Both the position numbers and the translations under genes were made by a program. The notes beneath the pieces were generated by a model, which saw only the letters and a program-made list of their open reading frames with translations, made no database searches and was not told where the DNA came from. DNA of 49,516 nt from a virus. The number at the start of each line of letters is the position of its first letter. Within the stretch, counting starts at the first letter, position 1. This document shows positions 1 through 9,100 of this stretch, piece after piece. The stretch is from positions 1 to 49,516 of IMG/VR virus record IMGVR_UViG_3300021185_001142; one strand, given 5' to 3'.

Positions 1-39
1 TGCTAACACACTTAGTTCTTTTACTGTCATTGTAGTCAT
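1..39 (-). CDS. 5' end of a gene running off the window
   Basis: An ATG at 39-37 on the minus strand opens a frame (MTTMTVKELSVLA) that continues past the window edge without a stop. It is preceded by a purine-rich ribosome-binding stretch (AAAGAGAGGG) and, 33 bases upstream, by a strong sigma70-type promoter. The leader AGAGAGGTTTAAAT resembles those of the genes starting at 43207 and 49450, which supports this start. Only 13 residues are visible, so no function can be proposed. Confidence 0.6.
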   Translation of the reverse strand, partial: MTTMTVKELSVLA

Positions 40-71
40 ATTTAAACCCTCTCTTTATTGAATATACTATT

Positions 72-99
72 ATTATACTACGATTCGCTAATCTGTCAA
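72..99 (-). promoter_or_regulatory. sigma70-type promoter with CGAATC spacer motif
   Basis: On the minus strand, a perfect -35 TTGACA (99-94) is followed by a 16-base spacer and a perfect -10 TATAAT (77-72). The spacer carries CGAATC at 87-82, six bases after the -35 and four before the -10. Just upstream lies CCTAAAAAC, also found before the promoters at 612 and 43239. It would drive the partial gene starting at base 39. Confidence 0.8.
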
Positions 100-108
100 G
101 TTTTTAGG

Positions 109-140
109 CAAAAAAAGAGAGAGAATTTCTTCTCTCTCTT
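109..140 (-). terminator. rho-independent terminator after the 127-residue gene
   Basis: Bases 115-125 and 130-140 form a perfect 11-bp stem (AAGAGAGAGAA with its complement) around a 4-base loop. On the minus strand it is followed by a run of T (the A run at 110-116). It lies seven bases beyond the stop of the gene at 147-530 and just before the next promoter. Confidence 0.85.
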
Positions 141-146
141 CCCAAG

Positions 147-530
147 TTAGCTATAATACGGAGCATACTCGTCCGTTGCAGATGGAATAGCAACTGATAC
201 TTTTCCTCCACGTTCAAAACGAACAAGTTGTTCACTTTCTACAAGACGTTTTAATGAAGCACTTAGATTAAGTCCGTCATGTTTGCCACCGGCAAAGATA
301 CCTTGATAATCAAGGATAGTAACAAGCTGTTGGCGAGTTACTTTAGGATTTGCAGATTTTGGGTTATTTGACGTTGAAGACCACGACACTTGAGTTTTCA
401 TTAAACTTAATTTGTTCATGATTTTCATAACTTCACAATCTAAGTAGTCTTTGCGAAATTTTGATGATACCATCCAATATGAACCGTTTGGTTGTTGAAT
501 AGTTGCTGTTGTATTACTTTGATTTTCCAT
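147..530 (-). CDS. small hypothetical protein, possible winged-helix regulator
   Basis: This is a 127-residue protein of unknown function. The start is supported by AAGGAG seven bases upstream of the ATG. Residues about 60-115 read as a helix-turn-helix with a following wing: a TRQQLVTIL helix, a second helix around LSASLKRLVES, then a LVRFERGGKVSVAI beta-hairpin. This would fit a DNA-binding regulator, but the assignment is by pattern only. The N-terminal 55 residues are polar and unrecognised. It is a single-gene transcript with its own promoter (612-639) and a strong terminator (109-140). It may act early in infection, inferred only from the promoter type. Confidence 0.75.
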   Translation of the reverse strand: MENQSNTTATIQQPNGSYWMVSSKFRKDYLDCEVMKIMNKLSLMKTQVSWSSTSNNPKSANPKVTRQQLVTILDYQGIFAGGKHDGLNLSASLKRLVESEQLVRFERGGKVSVAIPSATDEYAPYYS

Positions 531-587
531 AATGGAACTCCTTTAAATAAGAGACAATGAAAACTTGTTTCGTATGTCTCAGTTAAT

Positions 588-605
588 GTAATCATTATTG
601 ATTAC
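588..605. repeat. inverted repeat at the predicted transcript start
   Basis: GTAATCA (588-594) and TGATTAC (599-605) form a perfect 7-bp inverted repeat with a 4-base centre. The element starts about seven bases downstream of the -10 at 617-612, so it covers the expected transcription start. It could be a repressor site or a 5' hairpin that stabilises the leader. No function is shown. Confidence 0.5.
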
Positions 606-611
606 TTAATT

Positions 612-639
612 AATATAACATGATTCGTATATTTGTCAA
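612..639 (-). promoter_or_regulatory. sigma70-type promoter with CGAATC spacer motif
   Basis: On the minus strand, TTGACA (639-634), a 16-base spacer and TATATT (617-612). CGAATC lies at 627-622, again six bases after the -35 and four before the -10. GGCTAAAAAC precedes the -35. It drives the gene at 147-530, leaving a leader of roughly 75 bases that contains the inverted repeat at 588-605. Confidence 0.78.
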
Positions 640-651
640 GTTTTTAGCCAT

Positions 652-692
652 AAAAAAACGGGTTAAATTGCATAATTACATTTTAACCCGTT
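652..692 (-). terminator. rho-independent terminator after clpP
   Basis: AACGGGTTAAA (657-667) pairs with TTTAACCCGTT (682-692), an 11-bp stem with a 14-base loop. On the minus strand it is followed by the T run formed by 652-658. It lies 15 bases past the clpP stop and directly upstream of the promoter at 612-639. Confidence 0.85.
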
Positions 693-706
693 AAGTATTA
701 GACTAC

Positions 707-1309
707 TTACTGATTTTCAGGTCTTTCATTGATAATTTTATCAATTAACCCGTATTCTAGTGCCTCTTCTGGGCCCATGAACTTATCACGTTCCATATCA
801 CTATAGAAATCTTCATAAGTTTTGCCTTTAGAGTTATGTTTTACATAGATACTAGTCAAACTTTCTTTAACTTTTAAGATTTCTTTGACTTGAATTTCCA
901 TGTCAGTTGCCTGTCCACCGGCGCCGCCACTTGGTTGATGTATCATGTGTCTTGCATGAGGTAACATAAATCGTTTGCCGGGAGCTCCCGCAGTTGCCAA
1001 TAATGAACCCATGCTACATGCTTGACCTAAAACCATTGTTGAAACATCTGGTTGAATGAATTGCATAGTATCATAGATTGCCATTCCGGCTGTTACTGCT
1101 CCGCCTGGTGAGTTGATATAAAAATGTATATCTTTTGTTGGGTTTTCTGCTTCTAGGAACAGAAATTGGGCACAAAGTAAGTCAGACTGATAGTCATTGA
1201 CTTCACCTGTTAAGAATATAACTCTTTCTTTTAACAAACGTGAGAATATATCAAAGCTACGTTCTCCGTTTGCAGTTTGGTCTACGACCATTGGTACTAA
1301 GTTTGGCAT
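707..1309 (-). CDS. clpP: ATP-dependent Clp protease proteolytic subunit (ClpP)
   Basis: A 200-residue serine peptidase of the ClpP family, close to the length of bacterial ClpP. The catalytic triad can be placed: Ser99 in GQACSMGS, His124 in HMIHQPSGG and Asp175 in ERDKF. The oxyanion-loop motif SPGG is at 67-70. ClpP forms a tetradecameric chamber that degrades substrates fed by ClpX or ClpA ATPases. No ClpX-like partner is in this window, so host unfoldases would be needed. The frame stays open upstream, but the start at 1309 (MPNLVPMV) fits the family; the 59-residue extension would cross the promoter. Likely roles are host takeover or virion protein turnover (inference). It is a single-gene unit with its own promoter and terminator. 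Confidence 0.95.
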   Translation of the reverse strand: MPNLVPMVVDQTANGERSFDIFSRLLKERVIFLTGEVNDYQSDLLCAQFLFLEAENPTKDIHFYINSPGGAVTAGMAIYDTMQFIQPDVSTMVLGQACSMGSLLATAGAPGKRFMLPHARHMIHQPSGGAGGQATDMEIQVKEILKVKESLTSIYVKHNSKGKTYEDFYSDMERDKFMGPEEALEYGLIDKIINERPENQ

Positions 1310-1346
1310 ACTTTTATTTATTCTCCATTTGTATTTGATTAAATTA

Positions 1347-1375
1347 ATAATAACAGAAATTACAACAAAAGTCAA
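1347..1375 (-). promoter_or_regulatory. sigma70-type promoter for clpP
   Basis: On the minus strand, TTGACT (1375-1370), a 17-base spacer and TATTAT (1352-1347), about 38 bases before the clpP start. It lacks the CGAATC spacer motif of several other minus-strand promoters here. It diverges from the late-type box at 1402. Confidence 0.6.
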
Positions 1376-1401
1376 TACAAAAAGTACGAAGTTTATATGT
1401 T

Positions 1402-1409
1402 GATAAATA
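1402..1409 (+). promoter_or_regulatory. T4-late-like promoter box GATAAATA
   Basis: GATAAATA lies 26 bases before the gp25 start. It resembles the T4 late promoter core TATAAATA. The same octamer precedes the structural gene at 15030 and, on the other strand, the cupin gene at 41359, at similar distances (20-30 bases). No -35 is expected for late promoters. Confidence 0.55.
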
Positions 1410-1435
1410 CTCTTAATAAGTATAGAGAGAACATT

Positions 1436-1792
1436 ATGGCAAGATTTATAGGTTTCAGTACTAAAAACAAAAGTGCAATCAATCATACTCTAACTGGAAA
1501 AGAGTTAGTAGTAGAAGATTTATTGAATAATATCATGACTCGCAAAGGCGAAAGAATTATGATGCCTACTTATGGGTCGATTATACATGACCTTATCTTT
1601 GAGCCGTTGACCTCTAACATAAGAACACTTATTGAAGAAGATTTAACGAACATCATCAGCGATGAACCTAGAGTGAATTTAGAGTCCATTAACTTAACTG
1701 AAGGTGAGCATACAGTCACAGCATCTATTAGTGTCGCTATATTACCAGATAATGAGCCTGTAACACTAACAATAGATTTAAAGAGAGAATAA
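1436..1792 (+). CDS. 25: baseplate wedge protein gp25-like
   Basis: A 118-residue protein of the GPW/gp25 family, slightly shorter than T4 gp25. Family signatures visible are TRKGER (about residues 34-39), the following [12 protein letters not shown] segment, and the EPR core motif in ISDEPRVNL. In contractile tails gp25 sits in the inner baseplate wedge next to gp6 and links the baseplate to the sheath. The start MARFIGF is chosen over the upstream in-frame codon because AGAGAGA precedes it and the late-type box at 1402 is well placed. The gp6-like gene follows after four bases, the usual T4-like order. Confidence 0.9.
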   Translation: MARFIGFSTKNKSAINHTLTGKELVVEDLLNNIMTRKGERIMMPTYGSIIHDLIFEPLTSNIRTLIEEDLTNIISDEPRVNLESINLTEGEHTVTASISVAILPDNEPVTLTIDLKRE

Positions 1793-1796
1793 AAAA

Positions 1797-4700
1797 ATGA
1801 GTCAAGAAAGAATAGATAACTTATTTGCAAGTGAAAGCTGGACCAGTGTATACACTGCTTTCAGTAACGTGAGTTTGAAGTCTTATGATTTCGATACAAT
1901 ACGTGAAAGTTTACTTGCGTACATCAATAAGACATACCCAGAAAAATTTAATGATTTTATAGCAAGTTCTGAATTCATTGCGATTTTAGACCTTGTAGCA
2001 TACTTAGGACATTCACTAGCATTCAGAAGTGATATGAATACACGTGAAAACTTTATGGATACGGCTGAACGCCGTGAAAGTATTTTACGTATGGCTAGAA
2101 CACTTGGTTATACAAAGACACGACCAATCAATGCAAGTGGTATGATGAAAATCACAAGCGTCACAACTACAGAAGATGTAGCAGACAACGAAGGTAACTC
2201 TCTCGCCGGCAACGTTGTTAACTGGAATGACTCAAATGATGTTGACTGGTATGAAAAATTCATTACTGTTTTAAATTCTTCATTCAATAAAAATACAAAA
2301 ATTCAAGATCCTAGTGCAAGTTTGAATATCGGCAATGTTGAAAATTACTTATATGAAGTAAATGAGAACAAGAATTCTAAATCTATTGCATACGCATTCA
2401 CATCGAATGTAGCAGGTGCCAATAGACGGTTTGAGGCTGTAAGAGCAAGTATCGAAAATAATAAGATTATAGAAGGTGCTCCGCTCAATGATAAAAATTT
2501 CACAATCATTAATAGAAATGATAACTTGGGACCTGCATCAGACAGAACAGGTTTCTTCGTTCTTGCTAAAGCAGGACAACTGCAATTTGAGAACTTTAGA
2601 TATGGAATAAAGGCATCTAATAGAGTAGAAACATTAACAGATGCAAACGTTTCTAATACTGATGTTTGGTTGCACAAATTAGATAGTAACTTAAATTATA
2701 AATCAGATGTTACTAAAGTTGACAATGATACACGTGAAACTGCAATCTACAATTCACTTAGAACTGGAAATGGCGACCTTGTAAATATCTCAACTGGTAT
2801 TAACAATACAATCGAACTTAGATATCCAGACGGTATATTCGGCAATGCGGCATTCGGTGATTATAGAGCATGGTTTAGAACTTGTACAAACGAAAACTTT
2901 TCTGTAAATTCAGGCGATATTTCAAACGTTACAATATCTATCCCATATACTGGTGCAGATGATAAGTCATACAGACTTACAATTACAATGGCAAGCACTA
3001 AAGACTTTGGTGAAAACTTTGCGGGTGAAACATTCACAAGCGTAAGAAGAATTGCACAGAAATCATATTACGCCCAAGACAGAATGGTCAACGCACAGGA
3101 CTACAATGTATACCCATTAACATTAGGTAACAACATTGTAAGAAAGCTGAAATCAGTAAACACAAGTTTTGCAGGCAATTCTCGTTACTTTGAAATGGAT
3201 GACGTTACCGGACATCACTCAAACTTAAGCATTACAGGAACAGATGGTTCTGTGTTTGTTGAAGACGAAAGCCTAAACATGTCATTGTACTTTAATAGGA
3301 CTAGTGGCAACAGCGATGATTTTATTAGAAATGAACTTTCAAGAGCAATCGGACATCCGTCATTGTTTAATAAGTTTTATCATTTATACCGAGACGCGGC
3401 TAGTATTAATATTGACGTAAATGAATTATATACAAAAAGCCCATTAAATAATTTACAAATCGAAGGCACTGCGCCTTGGAATATAGAACAAGGTGACTAT
3501 GTAAAAATACTAGGAGAGTCAAGTACGGAGTATTATGCAAGAGTTAAAAAAGTTGTTTCTACAGACCCAGGACAGATTATTTTAGATAGAGTCATTACAG
3601 AAAAGGGAACATTGAAATCTGTAATCAGAGGCTACAGAAGTAAATTTACAGAAGCAGAAATCACAGCAATCAAAACTCAAAAAATTGATGACTTGAATGT
3701 TACATCATTTACTTTATATTATGATGTTGCTCAAGGACAAACAACTAAATGGGAATGGAAAATATGGGATGGAGTAGTAGACCTCAGTGATAAAATAAAA
3801 GTAGAGTATGAATATAATCCTGGCATTCGAACCCACGAAACTATGTATGTTGCCAAAATTAACGGCAAGAAAGTTGTGTTTGAAAGCTACGACCAAGTTA
3901 GATTTTATTATGGCAACAATGAAGTAGTTGTAGATAATGAAACAAATCTTGCTGAAAGAGACAAACTATTAATTAACTACTATGATGGCGCTAAGACAGT
4001 AACCTCTTCGGACTCAAATATTTCAGATGAGATTACTGTAGGTTATACACCAGTGTCAGAATTTGCATCAAACGGCAGTGGCGGTGGAACATTCAAGGCA
4101 AAATATCGCAACACCGGTGCAGATGTAACATACGACTATGTTGAGAATAACAGTACTATTTCGACAGTTGATTATAAACATCAATTAGTATCGCCTGCGG
4201 GAATTACATACGACTTGCCAACTAGTGCAATAACTTCACCTGCAACACCAAATAATATCATCGGTTCAACTCCTGATTTTGAATTAGAACTTGAAGTTGA
4301 TGATTTGTCTCAATATGTTTCATTGCTAACGAATGTAGAAGACGATTCGGTTGTAACGACAGGGTCTGAAACGCACATTTCACCAAACGGAATGCCAATT
4401 GATGGCGAACAGAACGCAGAAGCACAAGCAAACGCAGTAGCATCACATAGTACAATATCGTCCACTAACTTAAAAAATATACATGGGTTTAAGGGCGAAC
4501 CTTCTTTATCATATTTTGGTTCTGCACCGACAACAAATAACTTTTTATGGATTGATACTAGTTCATTACCAACTGGAGAAACAAGAGAGACTGCAACATT
4601 TGGTATGACAGGTGTACAAAAAGATTTCATTACAGAATACTTGTCAGGAACTTCATCGTATAAATTTACATATCCATATAAGAATTGGAATGTACAACCA

Positions 4701-6143
4701 GATGGCACAGGCGGAGATGGTATAACACAATCTGATACCGCAGAAAATGATGTTAGATTTAAACAGACAGCATACGGTGAAATAAATTTCTCAACATCTG
4801 AAACTATAACACAATCTAATATGGTTATCAAAGATAACAACGGACAAATTATATCATCGAATCATTGTGAATTAGTAGCGGGTGCTGGCAATTCATATAA
4901 AATTATATTCTGGACAATAGATCCAGGCACTTCAAGTTTATTAGATGTTTTTGTAGGCGATGGTAGTGCCACTACTACATTAGCAGACTTTGGAGTCAAA
5001 GTTGTGGCCGATGTACAAGTAGCTAAGAAAGTTGAAGTACAAACATCATCTTACGTTACTACAAGTGCATATGTTTATGATGAATATAGAATAAGTTCAG
5101 GATACATTGATCCTACAAGAGTTAAATTACTGACATTAAGTGCAGACGGAAATCCATATGGATTATTGAATGTATTTAATTTAAAAGATGACCAAGGAAA
5201 CGTGACTTCATCTAAATTTATTATAGAGTCATACAAATTCAGTCATGCAGGCTATGAAAATATAGATTTACATAGAGCATCAAAATCTGCAACAGCGGCA
5301 CCAAATGCCGGAACAGTTAGTAACCCAACACCAGAAGGCAATTTACCAAGTTATAAAATATGGTTTAACACAGATGATAGCGAATGGTACTTATATCAAG
5401 CAGGTACTTGGTCAAAATCGTTTGTGTACTATCAACAATCTCCTACAGTTATTTGGTATGGCGACACACAATACTCAGTAGTCGATGGCAAAAGTTTTGT
5501 TGAAGACAAATTTATGAGTTATAGATGGGATCATTATGCAGATGTAGATAAAAGAATTGATCCGAGTACAAGTAATATAGTTGATATGTATGTTCTTACA
5601 AGTGACTATGTAAGACAAGTAAATCAATGGATAGCAGGTGGTTTCAAAACAGCAGTACCTACATCTCCAAATAATTACGAATTGTCAACATTGATGAGTG
5701 GTATTGAACCCAAATCGTCTATTGCAGACCATATTTCATATATACCAGTCAAGTTCAAATACTTGTTCGGCAACTTCGCATCTCCTGAAAATCAGGCTAC
5801 ATTCAAAGTTGTTAAGAAATCAGGAACAGCATATACTGACAGTGAGGTCAAGACCGCAGTGTCAACTAAAGTAAATGAATACTTCGAATTAGATAACTGG
5901 GAGTTTGGTGACACATTCTACTTCTCAGAATTAGCATCATACTTACATAATCAACTTGGAGATTATATTGCAAGTGTTGTTACAACACCTAAATATTCTA
6001 CTAGCGGTTTTACAGACTTGCTAAGTATTACTAGTGAACCAAATGAAATTTTCTTAAGTGTAACAACATCAGAAAATGTTAAAATCATTTCAGCAATTTC
6101 ATCATCAGAACTTCAAGGCGAGGATGTAGTAAGCAATGGCTAA
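1797..6143 (+). CDS. 6: baseplate wedge protein gp6-like, enlarged
   Basis: A 1448-residue homologue of T4 gp6, about twice the T4 length (roughly 660). The N-terminal 100 residues match the gp6 pattern: a YDFDTIRESLLAYI helix, then a SSEFIAILDLVAYLGHSLAF segment and ERRESILRMARTLGY. Around residues 430-440, QDRMVNAQDYNVYPL fits the conserved gp6/baseplate-J region. The C-terminal 130 residues (YFELDNWEFGDTFYFSELA, then EPNEIFLSV) match the gp6 C-terminal domain. The extra length lies in the middle (roughly 600-1250), beta-rich and serine/threonine-rich, and may be an added domain exposed on the baseplate. gp6 forms the inner dimeric ring of the wedge. It overlaps the next gene by eight bases. 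Confidence 0.85.
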   Translation: MSQERIDNLFASESWTSVYTAFSNVSLKSYDFDTIRESLLAYINKTYPEKFNDFIASSEFIAILDLVAYLGHSLAFRSDMNTRENFMDTAERRESILRMARTLGYTKTRPINASGMMKITSVTTTEDVADNEGNSLAGNVVNWNDSNDVDWYEKFITVLNSSFNKNTKIQDPSASLNIGNVENYLYEVNENKNSKSIAYAFTSNVAGANRRFEAVRASIENNKIIEGAPLNDKNFTIINRNDNLGPASDRTGFFVLAKAGQLQFENFRYGIKASNRVETLTDANVSNTDVWLHKLDSNLNYKSDVTKVDNDTRETAIYNSLRTGNGDLVNISTGINNTIELRYPDGIFGNAAFGDYRAWFRTCTNENFSVNSGDISNVTISIPYTGADDKSYRLTITMASTKDFGENFAGETFTSVRRIAQKSYYAQDRMVNAQDYNVYPLTLGNNIVRKLKSVNTSFAGNSRYFEMDDVTGHHSNLSITGTDGSVFVEDESLNMSLYFNRTSGNSDDFIRNELSRAIGHPSLFNKFYHLYRDAASINIDVNELYTKSPLNNLQIEGTAPWNIEQGDYVKILGESSTEYYARVKKVVSTDPGQIILDRVITEKGTLKSVIRGYRSKFTEAEITAIKTQKIDDLNVTSFTLYYDVAQGQTTKWEWKIWDGVVDLSDKIKVEYEYNPGIRTHETMYVAKINGKKVVFESYDQVRFYYGNNEVVVDNETNLAERDKLLINYYDGAKTVTSSDSNISDEITVGYTPVSEFASNGSGGGTFKAKYRNTGADVTYDYVENNSTISTVDYKHQLVSPAGITYDLPTSAITSPATPNNIIGSTPDFELELEVDDLSQYVSLLTNVEDDSVVTTGSETHISPNGMPIDGEQNAEAQANAVASHSTISSTNLKNIHGFKGEPSLSYFGSAPTTNNFLWIDTSSLPTGETRETATFGMTGVQKDFITEYLSGTSSYKFTYPYKNWNVQPDGTGGDGITQSDTAENDVRFKQTAYGEINFSTSETITQSNMVIKDNNGQIISSNHCELVAGAGNSYKIIFWTIDPGTSSLLDVFVGDGSATTTLADFGVKVVADVQVAKKVEVQTSSYVTTSAYVYDEYRISSGYIDPTRVKLLTLSADGNPYGLLNVFNLKDDQGNVTSSKFIIESYKFSHAGYENIDLHRASKSATAAPNAGTVSNPTPEGNLPSYKIWFNTDDSEWYLYQAGTWSKSFVYYQQSPTVIWYGDTQYSVVDGKSFVEDKFMSYRWDHYADVDKRIDPSTSNIVDMYVLTSDYVRQVNQWIAGGFKTAVPTSPNNYELSTLMSGIEPKSSIADHISYIPVKFKYLFGNFASPENQATFKVVKKSGTAYTDSEVKTAVSTKVNEYFELDNWEFGDTFYFSELASYLHNQLGDYIASVVTTPKYSTSGFTDLLSITSEPNEIFLSVTTSENVKIISAISSSELQGEDVVSNG

Positions 6144-9100
6144 GAATAAAATTTATGACTTTCTTCCGGGACATTTAAAGAATAGTGAATTACAAACTAT
6201 CTTTGAAGGCACACTTGAACGAGCATTCTCAAAAGGCTCAGTCGAAAAGACAAGAGCATATGTTGGTAGAAAAGAAAAAGGAATAAACAGAGAAGAAGAT
6301 ATATATCTCTCGTTTCCTCCACATGCATATGGTCGTGAGAATTACGGTTTAGAACCAGTATACTCTAGTAAGAATGATAAGGTCTTTTATGAAGACATGT
6401 TGAATTCTTTATTTAATAAAGGTGCTTTGACAAATGACCATAGAAGATTATTCGATACTACAAAGAAAACAATTAATATACCAGTAGACTTAGACAAGTT
6501 TATAAACTACGAAATGTATTACTGGGTTAAGCCAGGATTCGACCTAACTATAACTGGTAGTAATAAAAAACATTATGTTACGATTGCCAGGGACGATGCA
6601 AATCTTTTTGCAGTTGATAACTGGTGGTCTAATGAAAACTCATGGTATCATTACGATGATATAAAATCATTTATAACAAGTACAAATAGTGATAAGATAG
6701 AACAAGCTAAACGTCCTATCATAGAATTTGATAGTAGAATAGAACTTGGAAATGATAGTTTAAATAAAGTCGCTTCAACAGATTGGGAGTTTCCTACATT
6801 TAAAATATATGACAAAGATGGCAATGCTGGAAATATAGTAGATTCAAAAATCTTTTCATATGTGATTGGTGATTCCGCATTATATAACGCAGACCAAGAA
6901 TTAGGATTTGTTCCATTATTAAAAGCAGGCGATTATGCTAGTGAATTTCAATTTATTGTTGATATACCTGATAATGCACAATATGATTTAGATGGAGTAA
7001 TGACTGGTATCTATATTGATACTACATTCGATTATAGAAACTTTAGACAAGAGTATGGAAGAGAATCTGGGAAAGTATTAACCTTATCACAAACACCAAA
7101 GACAACTAATGCCGTTGATGTTTATGTTGAGGGTATGAAACAGATTGCTAATTATACAGTTGATTTGACAAACAATACAGTGACATTGGATAATGAACCA
7201 GATGGGTTTGTGTATATTGATTACTGTACAAAAAGCGGTGTAGTAAATGATGGCGACAACGGCTTTCAACGATTGCATCACTCAATAGAATTTAACGTAG
7301 ATAATAAAAGCTACAATAATATAAATTTATCATACTCAATATTGTATGAACATTTTTTAAGAATTTTAGAAACTGCTCCTGGTCTTACCGGTGAAGCAAA
7401 TGGATTTAATAACTTTAGAAACCTAAATACTGTTGGACATCTTAACACTTTTCATAATAAAGGAAGTGTGTTAGTTACAAACTCTGTTGATGTTAAAGAT
7501 GCATTCTTTTCTATAACAAGGGATGATTATGACCCAATAAAAGCAGTTGAGTTTTTATCAACAACGTATCAAGGATACAAAAACAAATTAGTAACGACAG
7601 TAAGAGATATTCTCAATGATGCAGGAAGCCAATCTAAATCAGACTTAATGATTTTAGAAGAAGCAATAAATCTAATTGCATTATCAAAGAGAGATAGCAT
7701 TAGTATATTTGATAAACTTGACATGATTAATCATGGTGAATTATACTCTAATTACCAAGAAGCAGAAATAACAGAAATTATAGCAGATGCTACTGAACAG
7801 TTTGTACCTGATGAATTAGGAGCTATAGCGTTTCCTGAAACTCTGTCAGTATTTAAAGATGGTGTATTGCAAAGACTTAACATAGATTATACTATCATTA
7901 TCAGTCAAGGCGGTAAGGATATTTTAAATTTTAGGTCTCCGGTATCAGGCAACAGTACTATCTATCTTAGAAGATATGATAGCATCAAAGAAACATTCGT
8001 CCCACCAAGTGCTACATACTTGAAATTATACCCAGCATTTAGACCTATGATTATGGATGATATGGGATATAGTTCCGGAGTAACACAATTCCTTATAGGA
8101 CATGACGGTTCAAGAATGAAACTTTGGGGCGACAAGACAGATGACATTATGTTAATGTTTGAAACTCTTATATGGAACAACCTAGATGATAATCTTGCAA
8201 GAACAAATTTAGATGCTGTAAATTATGGGGTGTACAAATCTGCACCAAGCGAATGGTCTAATTCTGAAAAGAACTACACGATGTATCCTTTCTTTAAGAA
8301 ATGGCTAATTAGAAATAATATAGATGATTTGCAGAATACAGGATTTGATGCTAGTGATTGGACTACATGGAATTATAGAAACATAAATGCAGACTCTCCG
8401 GGACACTGGCGTGGTATATTTAAATATGCATACAATACAGATAATCCTATAGAAGAACCGTGGAAAACAATAGGACTTTCACAAGAGCCTACAACGTTTA
8501 GAACTACATACGGTTCCAACTTTGCTGACCCAAGTTTTTGGTCTAACTTATTTTCTATTAATAATATCACAAATGTTCCAATTCCAGTCGATGCTGGCGG
8601 CAACTATATTGATATTAATAATTTATTTTTTAGCGGATCAATCTTAAACAATGATATAGGCAGATTATCAGAAGATTGGGAATTCGGTGATGGATCTCCA
8701 GTAGAAATGGCATGGAAGAATTCAAGTGAATATCCTTTCATAGAATTCATACTAATGATGCTGACCAAACCTTTCAAAATATTCCACACATACAAAGATG
8801 AAATTGATACGAGTATTTCAATTTACAATAGTAGAGAAGGATATAATACTGCAAATATCATAATACAAAAACAAGATTATGAATTTAAACTTGGCTCAAA
8901 GCTAGGTGGATTTGTTAATAACTTCAAGCTGTTAGCAGAAAATACATCTATGACTAACAGTAAATATACAGAAATTCCTAAAGACAATTATGATTTAGTA
9001 ATACATTCTGGTGAGCCGAATAGAAGTGAATTTTTCAGTGCTATTGTTATTGAAAAAGTTTCATTAGATAGCCCTCATCCGGTATATTCAAAAGCAAATA

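Noticed and set aside
1310-1486. N-terminal extension of ClpP with a hydrophobic helix
   Set aside because: The frame is open upstream, but it runs through the predicted promoter and into the divergent gp25 region. The start at 1309 matches the normal ClpP N-terminus.
4310-4840. Minus-strand open frame of 176 codons inside the gp6-like gene
   Set aside because: It lies wholly within a clear structural gene, has no ribosome site or promoter, and reads like the complement of Ser/Thr-rich coding sequence.
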